In this document: one piece after another, positions 33,670-43,777 of the stretch
How the letters are laid out: every line of letters starts with the position of its first letter
Position numbering within the stretch: the stretch's first letter is position 1
Assembly (NCBI GenBank): GCA_937926175.1
Contig: CALANV010000013.1
Span: forward strand, 124,001 to 188,000
Length of the DNA stretch: 64,000 nt
Origin: an uncultured Rhodospirillales bacterium
Lineage (GTDB): Bacteria > Pseudomonadota > Alphaproteobacteria > CACIAM-22H2
Direction of reading: 5' to 3'
Made by a program: the position numbers and the translations under genes
Notes under the pieces: generated by a model
The model's input: the letters and a program-made list of their open reading frames with translations, nothing else
Told to the model about the DNA's origin: nothing
Database searches by the model: none

Positions 33670-34488
33670 ATGGGCGGCGCCATTCATATCGGCACTCCGG
33701 GCTGGCATTATCGCCACTGGGTCGGCCCGTTCTATCCGCCGGGGACGCCGAGCGGCGCCTATCTCGACTATTACGCCCGGCATTTCACGGCGACGGAGAT
33801 CAACGGCAGCTTCTACCGGATGCCGTCCGAGCGCACGCTTGCGACATGGCGCGACAGCGTGCCTGGCACGTTCCGCTTCGCCGTAAAGGCGAGCCGCTTC
33901 ATGTCCCATGCCAAAAAACTGGCGGGTCCGATCGAACTCTATGCCGCGTTCTTCGGCGGAATCGCGACGCTTGGCCCCAAGCTCGGCCCGATCCTGATCC
34001 AACTGCCTCCGACATGGCGGGTGAATGGGGACCGGCTCCGCGCCTTCCTGCGCGATGCGCCGCGCTGCTACCGCTACGCCGTCGAGTTCCGCAACGCGAC
34101 GTGGCTGATCCCGGCCGTCTACGATGTGCTCGCGAAGCATGGTGCGGCGCTCTGCCTGTACGACATTGGCGGTTTCCAATCCCCCGTCGAGACCGTCACA
34201 AATTTCGTCTACATCCGTCTTCACGGACCGGGCGCGAAGTACGAGGGACAATATGGCACGGCGGCGCTTGGCGCGTGGGCCGAGCGGATCGACCGGTGGA
34301 CGCGCAGCGGTTACGACGTCTGGTGCTTCTTCGACAATGACCAGAACGGTTACGCGGCGGCGGATGCGCTGCGCCTGCAGCGGCTGATCGCGACCGGCGC
34401 GGCCGAACCCCGGGACGAGGTTCGGCCTGGTCTGTCGGGACACACTACAGGGCGCGTGCGACCGACTCCATCTCGAAGCATTCGATGA
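33670..34488 (+). CDS. DUF72 family protein
   Basis: 272 residues of the DUF72 (YecE-like) TIM-barrel family of unknown function. Landmarks are IHIGTPGWHYRHWVGPFYP, the catalytic-looking FTATEINGSFYRMPSERT, FRFAVKASRFMSHAKKL, GPILIQLPPTWR, YAVEFRNATWL and the C-terminal YIRLHGPGAKYEG and CFFDNDQNGYAAADA. The last 44 bp overlap the infB 3' end on the opposite strand. It is the only plus-strand gene between 23605 and 51721 and interrupts the conserved infB-rbfA adjacency. Confidence 0.88.
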   Translation: MGGAIHIGTPGWHYRHWVGPFYPPGTPSGAYLDYYARHFTATEINGSFYRMPSERTLATWRDSVPGTFRFAVKASRFMSHAKKLAGPIELYAAFFGGIATLGPKLGPILIQLPPTWRVNGDRLRAFLRDAPRCYRYAVEFRNATWLIPAVYDVLAKHGAALCLYDIGGFQSPVETVTNFVYIRLHGPGAKYEGQYGTAALGAWAERIDRWTRSGYDVWCFFDNDQNGYAAADALRLQRLIATGAAEPRDEVRPGLSGHTTGRVRPTPSRSIR

Positions 34489-37042
34489 CGTCGCCGACGC
34501 GGATGTCCTGGTAGTTCTCGAATGCCATGCCGCATTCGTAACCTTCCTGGACTTCGCGGACCTCGTCCTTGAAGCGCCGCAGCGACTTGAGCGTCCCTTC
34601 GTGGATGACGACGTTGTCACGCAGCAGACGCACCTTCGCACCGCGTCGCACGACACCCTCGGTGACGCGGCACCCGGCAACCTTGCCGACCTTCGAGATA
34701 TCGAAGACCTCGCGGATCTCCGCATTGCCCAAGAACCGCTCCTTGAGCGTCGGTGCGAGCAGGCCCGAGAGCGCTGCCTTCACGTCATCGATGATGTCAT
34801 AGATGATCGAGTAGTAGCGGATCTCGACGCCGTCGCGACGCGCGATCTCGCGGGCCTGCGGCGAGGCACGCACGTTGAAGCCGATGACGATGCCGTTGGA
34901 TGCCTTGGCGAGAGTGATGTCGCCCTCGGTGATGGCACCGACCGCACCATGCAGAACACGTACCGCAACCTCGTTCGTCGACAGTTTGGTCAACGCGCCG
35001 GTAATCGCTTCCAGCGAGCCCTGCACGTCGGTCTTGACGACGACGGCAAGTTCCTTCGCGGTGCCCTCGGAAATCTTCGAGAACATCTGCTCGAGCGTGC
35101 CGCGTGCCGATGCTGCCGCCCGTGCCTCGCTGCGCTTGCGCTGACGGAACGCGGTGATCTCGCGGGCGCGCGCTTCGCTTTCGACCACGGCGAATTCGTC
35201 ACCCGCCGACGGCGTGCCGTTGAGTCCGAGCACCTCCACCGGCATCGACGGCCCGGCGCTTTGCACCTCGCGGCCCTTGTCGTTGATAAGCGCACGCACC
35301 TTGCCCCATTCGGCGCCGGCGACGAAGATATCGCCGCGCTTCAGGGTTCCGCGCTGGATCAGCACGGTCGCGACCGGGCCGCGACCGCGTTCAAGTTTGG
35401 CCTCGACGACGACGCCCTGCGCCGGCCGGTCCGGATTCGCCTTGAGCTCGAGGAGCTCGGCCTGCAGCAGGATCGCTTCCTCCAACTTGTCGAGATTCGT
35501 CCGCTTGAGCGCGGAAACCTCGACCCCGAGCACGTCGCCGCCATAGCCTTCGAGGGCTACGCCATGCTGCAGCAGATCGCGCTTGACGCGTTCCGGGTCG
35601 GCGTCCGGCTTGTCGATCTTGTTGATCGCCACGACGATCGGCACGTTCGCGGCCTTGGCGTGGTTGATCGCCTCGATCGTCTGCGGCTGGATGCCGTCGT
35701 CGGCCGCGACCACGAGCACCACGATGTCGGTAACCGAGGCGCCGCGCGCGCGCATGGCGGTAAAGGCCTCGTGACCCGGCGTGTCGAGGAATGTGATCTG
35801 CTGCCCCGACTTGAGCTGGACCTGATATGCGCCGATGTGCTGCGTGATGCCGCCAGCCTCGTGCTTCGCGACGTCGGTCTCGCGCAGCGCGTCGAGCAGA
35901 GATGTCTTGCCGTGGTCGACATGGCCCATCACGGTGACGACCGGCGGGCGCGGCTTCATCGATTCCTCGGGGTCGACACCGCCGCCGATTCCGAGCTCCA
36001 CGTCGGATTCCGCGACGCGTTTCACCTTGTGCCCGAACTCGTTGGCGACGAGCTCGGCCGTGTCGCCATCGATCGTCTGATTGATGGTCGCCATGACGCC
36101 CATTTTCATGAGCGTCTTGATGACGTCGGCGCTGCGTTCGGCCATGCGGTTGGCGAGATCCTGGACGGTGATGACCTCCGGAATCACGACCTCACGGATG
36201 ATTTTTGGCGCCGGTCCCTGCTGCTTGAGGCGCTGACGCTCCTTCTCGGCGCGGCGGCGCATCGACGCGATCGAGCGGACGCGGATCTGCTCGTCCTCTT
36301 CAAGCGCCTGGGACAGCGTTATCTTGCCCTGGATGCGACGCGGCTCCTCCCGACGCGGGGCGACCGCCGCGCGTTTCGGCGGCGCCGAACCGGCGGCGCG
36401 GCGCGGACGCACCTCGTCCTCGTCGTCAATCATCGGGCCGAGCTTCGCGGCCGCCGTGCGGCCCGACTCTTCCGCGGCCTTGCGTCGCTTGGCCTCCTCC
36501 TCGGCGGCGGCCCGGCGCGCCTCTTCCTCGGCCTTCCGCTTGGCCTCTTCCTCCGCCTTGCGCCGGAGCGCCTCTTCGAGCTGGCGCCGTTCTTCCTCCT
36601 CGCGACGGCGCTGCTCTTCCTCGGCGCGCCGACGCTCTTCCTCGGCGCGTCGGGCCGCCTCGGCGTCTTCGCGCCGCTTTGCCTCGAGATCCGCGCGCAT
36701 CGCGTCCTGCAGCGCACGCGTGCGCGCCGCCCGCTCCTCCTCGGTCAGGGCACGCAGCACCTGCGGCCGCTTCGCCGCCGGCGCCTGCGCGGCGGACGGC
36801 GCGCCGCTGGCCGGGCGCTCGGCCGGCTTGGCCGCGTCCTGCGCGCCTGCCGGCGTTGCCGACGCCGATCCGGACGCCGACCCGAATGTCCGCCGCTTCT
36901 TGACCTCGACCTGCACGGTCTTCGTACGGCCGTGCGAGAAGCTCTGCCGCACCTGGCCGGTCTCGTGCGACCGCAACTCAAGCCGCCCAGGCCGCGCGAG
37001 ACCGAGGCGCTTCTTCGTGTCCTGTTCCTTCGTGTCCGTCAT
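34445..37042 (-). CDS. infB: translation initiation factor IF-2
   Basis: GTPase that brings initiator fMet-tRNA to the 30S subunit. 865 residues. N-terminal IF2-associated segment, then a long charged Glu/Arg/Ala coiled region at about 100-205, then the IF2_N domain. The G domain starts at about 370 with VTVMGHVDHGKTSLLDALR, DTPGHEAFTAMRARG and NKIDKPDADP. Domains II-IV include VRVLHGAVGAITEGDI and GVVRRGAKVRLLRDNVVIHEG. Starts 1 bp into the ylxR stop; convergent with the DUF72 gene, whose end overlaps by 44 bp. Confidence 0.98.
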   Translation of the reverse strand: MTDTKEQDTKKRLGLARPGRLELRSHETGQVRQSFSHGRTKTVQVEVKKRRTFGSASGSASATPAGAQDAAKPAERPASGAPSAAQAPAAKRPQVLRALTEEERAARTRALQDAMRADLEAKRREDAEAARRAEEERRRAEEEQRRREEEERRQLEEALRRKAEEEAKRKAEEEARRAAAEEEAKRRKAAEESGRTAAAKLGPMIDDEDEVRPRRAAGSAPPKRAAVAPRREEPRRIQGKITLSQALEEDEQIRVRSIASMRRRAEKERQRLKQQGPAPKIIREVVIPEVITVQDLANRMAERSADVIKTLMKMGVMATINQTIDGDTAELVANEFGHKVKRVAESDVELGIGGGVDPEESMKPRPPVVTVMGHVDHGKTSLLDALRETDVAKHEAGGITQHIGAYQVQLKSGQQITFLDTPGHEAFTAMRARGASVTDIVVLVVAADDGIQPQTIEAINHAKAANVPIVVAINKIDKPDADPERVKRDLLQHGVALEGYGGDVLGVEVSALKRTNLDKLEEAILLQAELLELKANPDRPAQGVVVEAKLERGRGPVATVLIQRGTLKRGDIFVAGAEWGKVRALINDKGREVQSAGPSMPVEVLGLNGTPSAGDEFAVVESEARAREITAFRQRKRSEARAAASARGTLEQMFSKISEGTAKELAVVVKTDVQGSLEAITGALTKLSTNEVAVRVLHGAVGAITEGDITLAKASNGIVIGFNVRASPQAREIARRDGVEIRYYSIIYDIIDDVKAALSGLLAPTLKERFLGNAEIREVFDISKVGKVAGCRVTEGVVRRGAKVRLLRDNVVIHEGTLKSLRRFKDEVREVQEGYECGMAFENYQDIRVGDVIECFEMESVARAL

Positions 37043-37709
37043 TACCTGTCCGTCGTCAAACGTGCTTCGTCTTCCCTTGCGGTCGCTTCAGGCCGAAACC
37101 CGGCAAGTCGCGCCGCCTCGCGGCAGAACTTTTCGGCGATCCGGCCGGGCCCCAGCGCGGCATGGGCCGCATAGTCGCGCCCGAACGCCGTCCCGATTTC
37201 CTCGCCCGACAGGATCGATACAATCTTAACGTCACCGGCCAGGTGCCGCAGCTTCCGCCGACCATCTGCCGCACTCTCGGCCGCCTCGACCAGAACGGCG
37301 ATCCGCTGCCGTTCCGCCCATTCTCGCACCTTCTCGAACCCCGCGACCGCCTGGCCAGCACGCCGCGCGAGCCCCAGATAATCGATACACCGCCGCGCCA
37401 GCAGCACCGCGATGCGATCCGCAAGATCCGGCGCCGGCGTCACCGCGGTGCGCGCCGCCCTCGCGAACAGATTCTTTGCAACCGCCCCCGACACTATATC
37501 GCGACGGGCCGTGATCCACAAACCACGCCCCGGCAGGCGCTCCTCGATATCGGGCACAATTTCGGCCGGCCGGCCCGGTTCGCCGGGCCGGACGACCAGC
37601 CGGACTAGAAGCTCCTTGGGGCCGACCGCGCCGGTCGCAAGGCAGCGCCGTTCCGGCCGATGCGCTGCCGCGCCGTCGTCGGCCGCCACAGTGTCGTCGA
37701 GGGCCACCG

Positions 37710-37713
<4 letters not shown>
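37042..37713 (-). CDS. ylxR: YlxR/DUF448 RNA-binding protein with L7Ae-like domain
   Basis: 223 residues. N-terminal YlxR (DUF448) domain with RRCLATGAVGPKELLVRLVV and LPGRGLWITARRD, followed by an L7Ae-like RNA-binding domain (YLGLARRAGQAVAGFEKVRE to IVSILSGEEIGTAFGRDYAA). The C-terminal 30 residues are charged. It overlaps the nusA stop by 4 bp (ATGA) and its own TGA overlaps infB. This nusA-ylxR-infB order is conserved, pointing to a role in transcription or translation, but the molecular function is unsettled. Confidence 0.9.
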
Positions 37714-39245
<1,532 letters not shown>

Positions 39246-39303
39246 CTTTTCGTCTCTCTCTTGGCGATCACCTGTCGCACCGAACGCCCATGTGGCGCGC
39301 AGG

Positions 39304-39795
39304 TCAGTGGGCATGCGGCGGGTTCATCGCCGCGATCAATTCGTCCGTCAAGACCAGCTTCGCACGCGCGATACTGCCGATCGGAAGCTCGACTTCATCG
39401 TCGTCAACCGCCAACCGGACCGTCGCGTCGTCAGCGGTGACGATGCGCCCCGTGAAGCGCCGGCGCCCGGCAACGGGCTCGCGCATCTCGACCCGCGCGA
39501 GATGGCCGACAAAGCGTTGATAATCCTTCGGCCGGACGAGCGGACGATCGATACCCGGAGAGCTGACCTCAAGCGTATAGCTCGTCGGGATCGGATCCTC
39601 GACGTCAAGCTTGGCGGAAAGAGCGCGGCTGATCGCCTCGCAGTCGTCCAGCGTCATCGGGCGACCATCGCGGCGCTCGGCCATGACCTGGAGCGTCGGC
39701 CGATGCGTACCCGACATGACGACGCGGACGAGCTCGTAGCCCATGCCGTCAAGCGTCGGCGCAATCAAGGCTTCGAGCAAACTTTCGCGATTCAT
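39304..39795 (-). CDS. rimP: ribosome maturation factor RimP
   Basis: Needed for 30S assembly. 163 residues with the two-domain RimP fold: ESLLEALIAPTLDGMGYELV, TLDDCEAISRALSAKLDVED, the signature YTLEVSSPGIDRPL, and a C-terminal SH3-like domain starting RRRFTGRIVTADDATVRL. The ATG at 39793-39795 is used; upstream open codons include the terminator hairpin, so they are not coding. It is the first gene of rimP-nusA-ylxR-infB, whose promoter must lie between the terminator at 39834-39877 and the ATG, or upstream with read-through. Confidence 0.96.
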   Translation of the reverse strand: MNRESLLEALIAPTLDGMGYELVRVVMSGTHRPTLQVMAERRDGRPMTLDDCEAISRALSAKLDVEDPIPTSYTLEVSSPGIDRPLVRPKDYQRFVGHLARVEMREPVAGRRRFTGRIVTADDATVRLAVDDDEVELPIGSIARAKLVLTDELIAAMNPPHAH

Positions 39796-39833
39796 ATGGT
39801 TCTGTCGCCTCGGCACCTCAAGTGGAAGAACGA

Positions 39834-39877
39834 CGCCAACAAAAAAGTGGGCCGTTTGGCCCACTTTTTTGTTGGCG
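39834..39877 (-). terminator. strong symmetric terminator between trmB and rimP
   Basis: A perfect 20-bp inverted repeat (39834-39853 with 39858-39877) has a 4-nt loop. The GC-rich core GTGGGCC / GGCCCAC is flanked by A6 and T6, so it forms a stem followed by a T-tract in either orientation. It ends the leftward metK-trmB transcripts about 115 bp after trmB and insulates the rimP-nusA-infB operon. Confidence 0.85.
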
Positions 39878-39991
39878 CCGGCCTACCGGCCGGTCTCACG
39901 CATTTATCGGCCGGGACTATACCCGCTTGCCGGCAGGACGCAAGTCCTTTGGCGGGCATGGGTTTGCGCCCCACCCGCAACCGCGGCCGGC

Positions 39992-40690
39992 CTAGCCGAC
40001 GCGCCCGAAGCGCAAGTAGGCCGGCCGCCGCCCAGCCGCAATCGCCTTGCGCTCATAACGCGTCGGCGGCCAATCGGGCGGCCGGACGCGCCAGTCCGCC
40101 GGCCCGGCGACCTTCCAGCGGAAGGCCGGATGACCGGTCAGGCGTTCCAGCATCCATGCCAAGTAGTCGGTGTCGTCCGTGGCAAGCCTGAGTTCCGCCC
40201 CCGGTGGCATGACGCGCGCGAGCGCGTCGAGAAACGGCGATGCGATCAGTCGCCGCTTGTGATGCCGGGTCTTGGGCCAGGGGTCCGGAAACAAGACGAA
40301 CGCACGCTCAATGCTGTTGTCGGGCAGATGGGGCAGCAAGGCCCGCACGTCCCCCGGCCAAATCCGCACATTGTCCAATCCGAGCGAGCGTACCTGGCCG
40401 AGCAGCGAGACGACCCCGTTGATGTAGGGTTCGCAGCCGATGAATCCGACCTCCGGATGAGCTTTTGCCTGAGCAGCCAAATGTTCGCCGCCGCCGAAAC
40501 CGACTTCGAGCCACAGGCTCGATACCGGCCGGTCGAACAGGCTGCCGGGATCGAGGATCCGGTCGGTCGGAGCGATCGCCAGCCGCGGCAGGAAGTCGGC
40601 GATCAGCGCCTGCTGACCGGCACGCAAACGACGGCCGCGACGGCGACCATAGGTTTGGATCGGGCGAGGCTTGTCAACGTCGGAGGACAT
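39992..40690 (-). CDS. trmB: tRNA (guanine(46)-N7)-methyltransferase
   Basis: Methylates G46 in the variable loop of tRNA, using SAM. 232 residues. Landmarks are SLWLEVGFGGGEHLAAQA (SAM loop), GCEPYINGVVSLLGQV, and the motif FVLFPDPWPKTRHHKRRLI. The start ATG 40688-40690 (MSSDVDKPRPIQTYGRRRGR) fits the family; 24 upstream codons are open but run into the spacer behind metK. 79 bp downstream of metK. Confidence 0.95.
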   Translation of the reverse strand: MSSDVDKPRPIQTYGRRRGRRLRAGQQALIADFLPRLAIAPTDRILDPGSLFDRPVSSLWLEVGFGGGEHLAAQAKAHPEVGFIGCEPYINGVVSLLGQVRSLGLDNVRIWPGDVRALLPHLPDNSIERAFVLFPDPWPKTRHHKRRLIASPFLDALARVMPPGAELRLATDDTDYLAWMLERLTGHPAFRWKVAGPADWRVRPPDWPPTRYERKAIAAGRRPAYLRFGRVG

Positions 40691-40769
40691 CGTCGTCCGG
40701 GGCCCTAAGACAACGGGGGCGGGCCGTCCGACCCGCCCCCACCGAACAGCGTCGGATTGCAATGCCGGC

Positions 40770-41966
40770 TCAGGAAAAGTTGAACGCCGACTTGAGATCC
40801 TTCACGAGATCGGTGCGCTCCCACGAGAAGCCGCCGTCCTTCTCGGGCTTGCGCCCGAAATGGCCGTACGCCGACGTCCGCGTGTAGATCGGCTTGTTGA
40901 GCCCCAGATGCTCGCGGATGCCGCGCGGGCTGAGATCGACGAGTTCCTGCAGAACCTTGGACAACTTGTTCTCGTCGACCTTGCCGGTGCCCTGGGTATC
41001 GACATAAACCGATAGCGGGCGCGACACGCCGATCGCATAGGCCAGCTGGATCGTGCAACGATCCGCAAGCCCTGCGGCCACGACGTTCTTCGCGAGATAC
41101 CGCGCGGCATAAGCGGCCGAACGGTCGACCTTGGTCGGATCCTTGCCCGAGAAGGCGCCGCCACCATGGGGCGCGGCGCCGCCATACGTGTCGACGATGA
41201 TCTTGCGGCCCGTGAGGCCGGTGTCGCCGTCCGGGCCACCGATCACGAAGCGGCCCGTCGGATTCACGTAGAAGTGCCCCTCGTCGCACATCCAGCCTTC
41301 GGGCAGGACCTTCAGCACATAGGGGCGCACGATCTCGCGGACGTCGTCTTGATCGATGCTCTCGTCGTGCTGCGTCGAGACGACGATGGCCGTCGCGCGA
41401 ACCGGCTTGCCGTTGACGTATTGGAGCGTTACCTGGCTCTTGGCGTCAGGTCCCAGCAGCTTTTCCTTGCCCGAATGCCGCGCCTCCGAGAGCAGGCGCA
41501 GGATGTTGTGCGCGAACTGGATCGGTGCGGGCATCAGCTCCGGAGTCTCGTTGCAGGCATAGCCGAACATGATCCCCTGGTCACCCGCGCCCTCGTCCTT
41601 GTTGCCGCGGGCATCGACGCCCATCGCGATGTCGGCGGATTGGCCGTGGAGATGGACCGAGACCTTCGCCTTTTTCCAGTGGAACCCCTTCTGTTCGTAG
41701 CCGATCTCTTTGACGGCCTTGCGGGCGATCGCCTCGATCTTTTCCGCCTTCACCTTGCCGTCCTTCCCGACCAGGGAACGCGGGCCGCGCACCTCGCCGG
41801 CGATGACGATACGGTTGGTCGTCACCAGCGTTTCGCAGGCGACGCGCGAGTACGGATCAGCCGCGAGGAATGCATCGACGATCGCGTCCGAGATGCGGTC
41901 GCAGACCTTGTCGGGATGCCCCTCCGACACCGACTCGCTGGTAAAGACGAAATCGCCCTGGCGCAC
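40770..41966 (-). CDS. metK: S-adenosylmethionine synthase
   Basis: Makes SAM from methionine and ATP. 398 residues. The ATP-binding SEGHPDKVCDRISDAIVDA, the hexapeptide GAGDQGIMFGYA and the P-loop-like GGGAFSGKDPTKVDRSAAY are intact. The start is a GTG (41964-41966) preceded by GGAGGG at a 7-base spacing, giving the family-typical N-terminus VRQGDFVFTSESVSEG. A TTG-initiated extension of 27 codons is open but not conserved. Located between lnt and trmB, as in many alphaproteobacteria. Confidence 0.96.
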   Translation of the reverse strand: MRQGDFVFTSESVSEGHPDKVCDRISDAIVDAFLAADPYSRVACETLVTTNRIVIAGEVRGPRSLVGKDGKVKAEKIEAIARKAVKEIGYEQKGFHWKKAKVSVHLHGQSADIAMGVDARGNKDEGAGDQGIMFGYACNETPELMPAPIQFAHNILRLLSEARHSGKEKLLGPDAKSQVTLQYVNGKPVRATAIVVSTQHDESIDQDDVREIVRPYVLKVLPEGWMCDEGHFYVNPTGRFVIGGPDGDTGLTGRKIIVDTYGGAAPHGGGAFSGKDPTKVDRSAAYAARYLAKNVVAAGLADRCTIQLAYAIGVSRPLSVYVDTQGTGKVDENKLSKVLQELVDLSPRGIREHLGLNKPIYTRTSAYGHFGRKPEKDGGFSWERTDLVKDLKSAFNFS

Positions 41967-42037
41967 GGATTTTCCCTCCGGAACTCGATTGATGCAGCGA
42001 TAGAACCAGGTGACGGCTCTCGCACCGCCGGCCGGCT

Positions 42038-42048
42038 CTTGTGACAAG
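42038..42048. promoter_or_regulatory. palindrome in the metK leader/promoter
   Basis: CTTGTGACAAG is a perfect 5-1-5 palindrome 72 bp upstream of the metK GTG. On the minus strand TTGACG (42059-42064) lies 16-17 bp upstream of it, so it overlaps the likely -10. It could be an operator for a methionine/SAM regulator, but I cannot name one. No SAM riboswitch consensus was convincing in this 196-bp spacer. Confidence 0.3.
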
Positions 42049-42162
42049 CTTTCCAGACCGCGTCAATACGGAACAGGGCCAGTCACGGCGAATCGACAGG
42101 GCCGGGTCACGGGCGAACCGCAGTGGACTACCACGGATAGCGCAAGGGTGAACGACAGCGCA

Positions 42163-43773
42163 TCACGCTGTCCGGCGCCCGAACGCGGCAACGAAAAGCA
42201 CCAGTCCGGCAAGGCAAAGAACTGTGATGTCGCCGAACCGCGCATACGGAGTTGCGGCGATAGCCTGCGGAAGGTCGGCATCGAGCACACCCGCATCGCC
42301 CAGGCCCAGCCGCGCCGTCACGCGTCCATACGCATCGACCACCGCGGAGATGCCGTTATTCGCCGAACGGACGAGCGGCAGCCCCTCCTCGATCGCCCGG
42401 AACCGTGCGGCGGCGAAATGCTGATAGGGGCCCGACGATATGCCGAACCAGGCATCATTGGTCAGATTGAGAAGCCAGCCCGGACGCTCGTCGGGAGCCG
42501 TCACCGCACCCGGAAAGATCGCTTCGTAGCAGATCAGCGGGCTCACGTCGGGCAAGCCGGGAAGACGGACGGTCCGCGGTCCCGGCCCGGACGAAAAATC
42601 GATGGTGCCGGCCGTGATTTTCGCAAAGTCGAGGATGCTGCGAAGCGGAACGTACTCGCCGAACGGGACGAGGTGGAACTTGTCATAGGTGGCGGCGATC
42701 TCACCGCTCCCGTCGACGGCATGCAGGCTGTTCCACAGGCGGATTTCGCCGCCCGGGTACCGCTCGACGCGCGGCGCCCCCGTGATCAGAAGACCGCCCG
42801 AAGGCGTGACGGCGGCAAGCGCCTGCCTGAGCGCCGCGTTGTCGGTAAGCGAGAACGGCGTCGCCGTCTCGGGCCAGATGACATGCGTGCGCCCTTCGAA
42901 TCCCGGCGCACGGGTGAGCACCATCGTGTGTCTCAGGTGCCGTTCCTTGAGAACAGGATCCCATTTCAGCGACTGGGGAATGTTGGGCTGCACCAGACGC
43001 AGATGGACGCCGGGGACGACGCCGGCATCAGACTGCGCCAGCCGGATGGCACCGCCGACCGCAATCGCCGCGAACAGCACGACGCCAACCAGCGTCGGTG
43101 CCCAGACCCGGCGGCGTGGACCACGCCCGGCGATCGTCGCCGGCAGCGCGCACAGGGCCACGGTCACGAGGCCTAGCCCGTAGAGTCCGACCAGGGCCGC
43201 AATCTGCGCGACCACCGGGGTTTCGGCCCAGATCGTCCCGATCAGGTTCCAAGGGAAGCCGGTCAGTACGTGGCCGCGCAGCCACTCCGCCGCCGTCCAG
43301 GCGACGGCGAAGACGAGGATCCGTGACCAGCCCGCCGCGCCGGTGAGATGAAGGCCGACGATCGCGAACGCCGGAAAGATCGCGAGACCGGCGGAAAGCC
43401 CGAAGACCGCGAAGGGAATCATCCAGCCGAACTGTACAGGATCGACCAGCAAGGCATGCGAGATCCAGTAAAGTCCGGTCGAAAAATGACCGAGGCCGAA
43501 CCACCAACCGACCGCGAAGGCGCAGCGGATGGCGCGCCGCCCCGTCTCTTCGATGCTGTCGACCAGCCACACGAGACAGCTGAACGCGACGACCGCCGAC
43601 GGCAGAAAATGCAGAGGTGGCAAGGCTGTGGTCGCGATGGCGCCCAGCAAGACGGCCAGGCCGGCACGGCGCCAGCCGGCCAGTCCACGGACGGACGCTG
43701 CCAGACGATCGATCAGGCCTGTCGCCGGGCCGGTGCCACGGGCAGCGGATGTCGGATTCGGTGCGAAGCTCAC
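42163..43773 (-). CDS. lnt: apolipoprotein N-acyltransferase
   Basis: Inner-membrane enzyme that adds the third acyl chain to the N-terminal cysteine of lipoproteins. 536 residues: several N-terminal transmembrane helices (AGLAVLLGAIATTALPPLHF, VVAFSCLVWLVD, ILVFAVAWTAAEWLRG), then a periplasmic nitrilase-like domain, then a last helix (ITVLCLAGLVLFVAAF). The Glu-Lys-Cys triad is in HVIWPETATPF (near 298), TYDKFHLVPFGEYVPL (near 364) and PLICYEAIFPG (near 414). 4 bp behind corC, in the conserved ybeY-corC-lnt order. Confidence 0.97.
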   Translation of the reverse strand: MSFAPNPTSAARGTGPATGLIDRLAASVRGLAGWRRAGLAVLLGAIATTALPPLHFLPSAVVAFSCLVWLVDSIEETGRRAIRCAFAVGWWFGLGHFSTGLYWISHALLVDPVQFGWMIPFAVFGLSAGLAIFPAFAIVGLHLTGAAGWSRILVFAVAWTAAEWLRGHVLTGFPWNLIGTIWAETPVVAQIAALVGLYGLGLVTVALCALPATIAGRGPRRRVWAPTLVGVVLFAAIAVGGAIRLAQSDAGVVPGVHLRLVQPNIPQSLKWDPVLKERHLRHTMVLTRAPGFEGRTHVIWPETATPFSLTDNAALRQALAAVTPSGGLLITGAPRVERYPGGEIRLWNSLHAVDGSGEIAATYDKFHLVPFGEYVPLRSILDFAKITAGTIDFSSGPGPRTVRLPGLPDVSPLICYEAIFPGAVTAPDERPGWLLNLTNDAWFGISSGPYQHFAAARFRAIEEGLPLVRSANNGISAVVDAYGRVTARLGLGDAGVLDADLPQAIAATPYARFGDITVLCLAGLVLFVAAFGRRTA

Positions 43774-43777
43774 GCGT

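Noticed and set aside
34601..37174. 857-codon open frame antisense to infB
   Set aside because: It mirrors a high-GC gene on the other strand, has Arg/Asp/His/Leu-rich shadow composition and no recognisable domain. Similar long antisense frames opposite pnp, nusA and gyrB were rejected for the same reason.
41967..42162. SAM or SAM/SAH riboswitch in front of metK
   Set aside because: GTCACAA followed by GCC-rich sequence recalls the SAM/SAH aptamer, but the conserved hairpin and the pairing with the ribosome-binding site could not be built.
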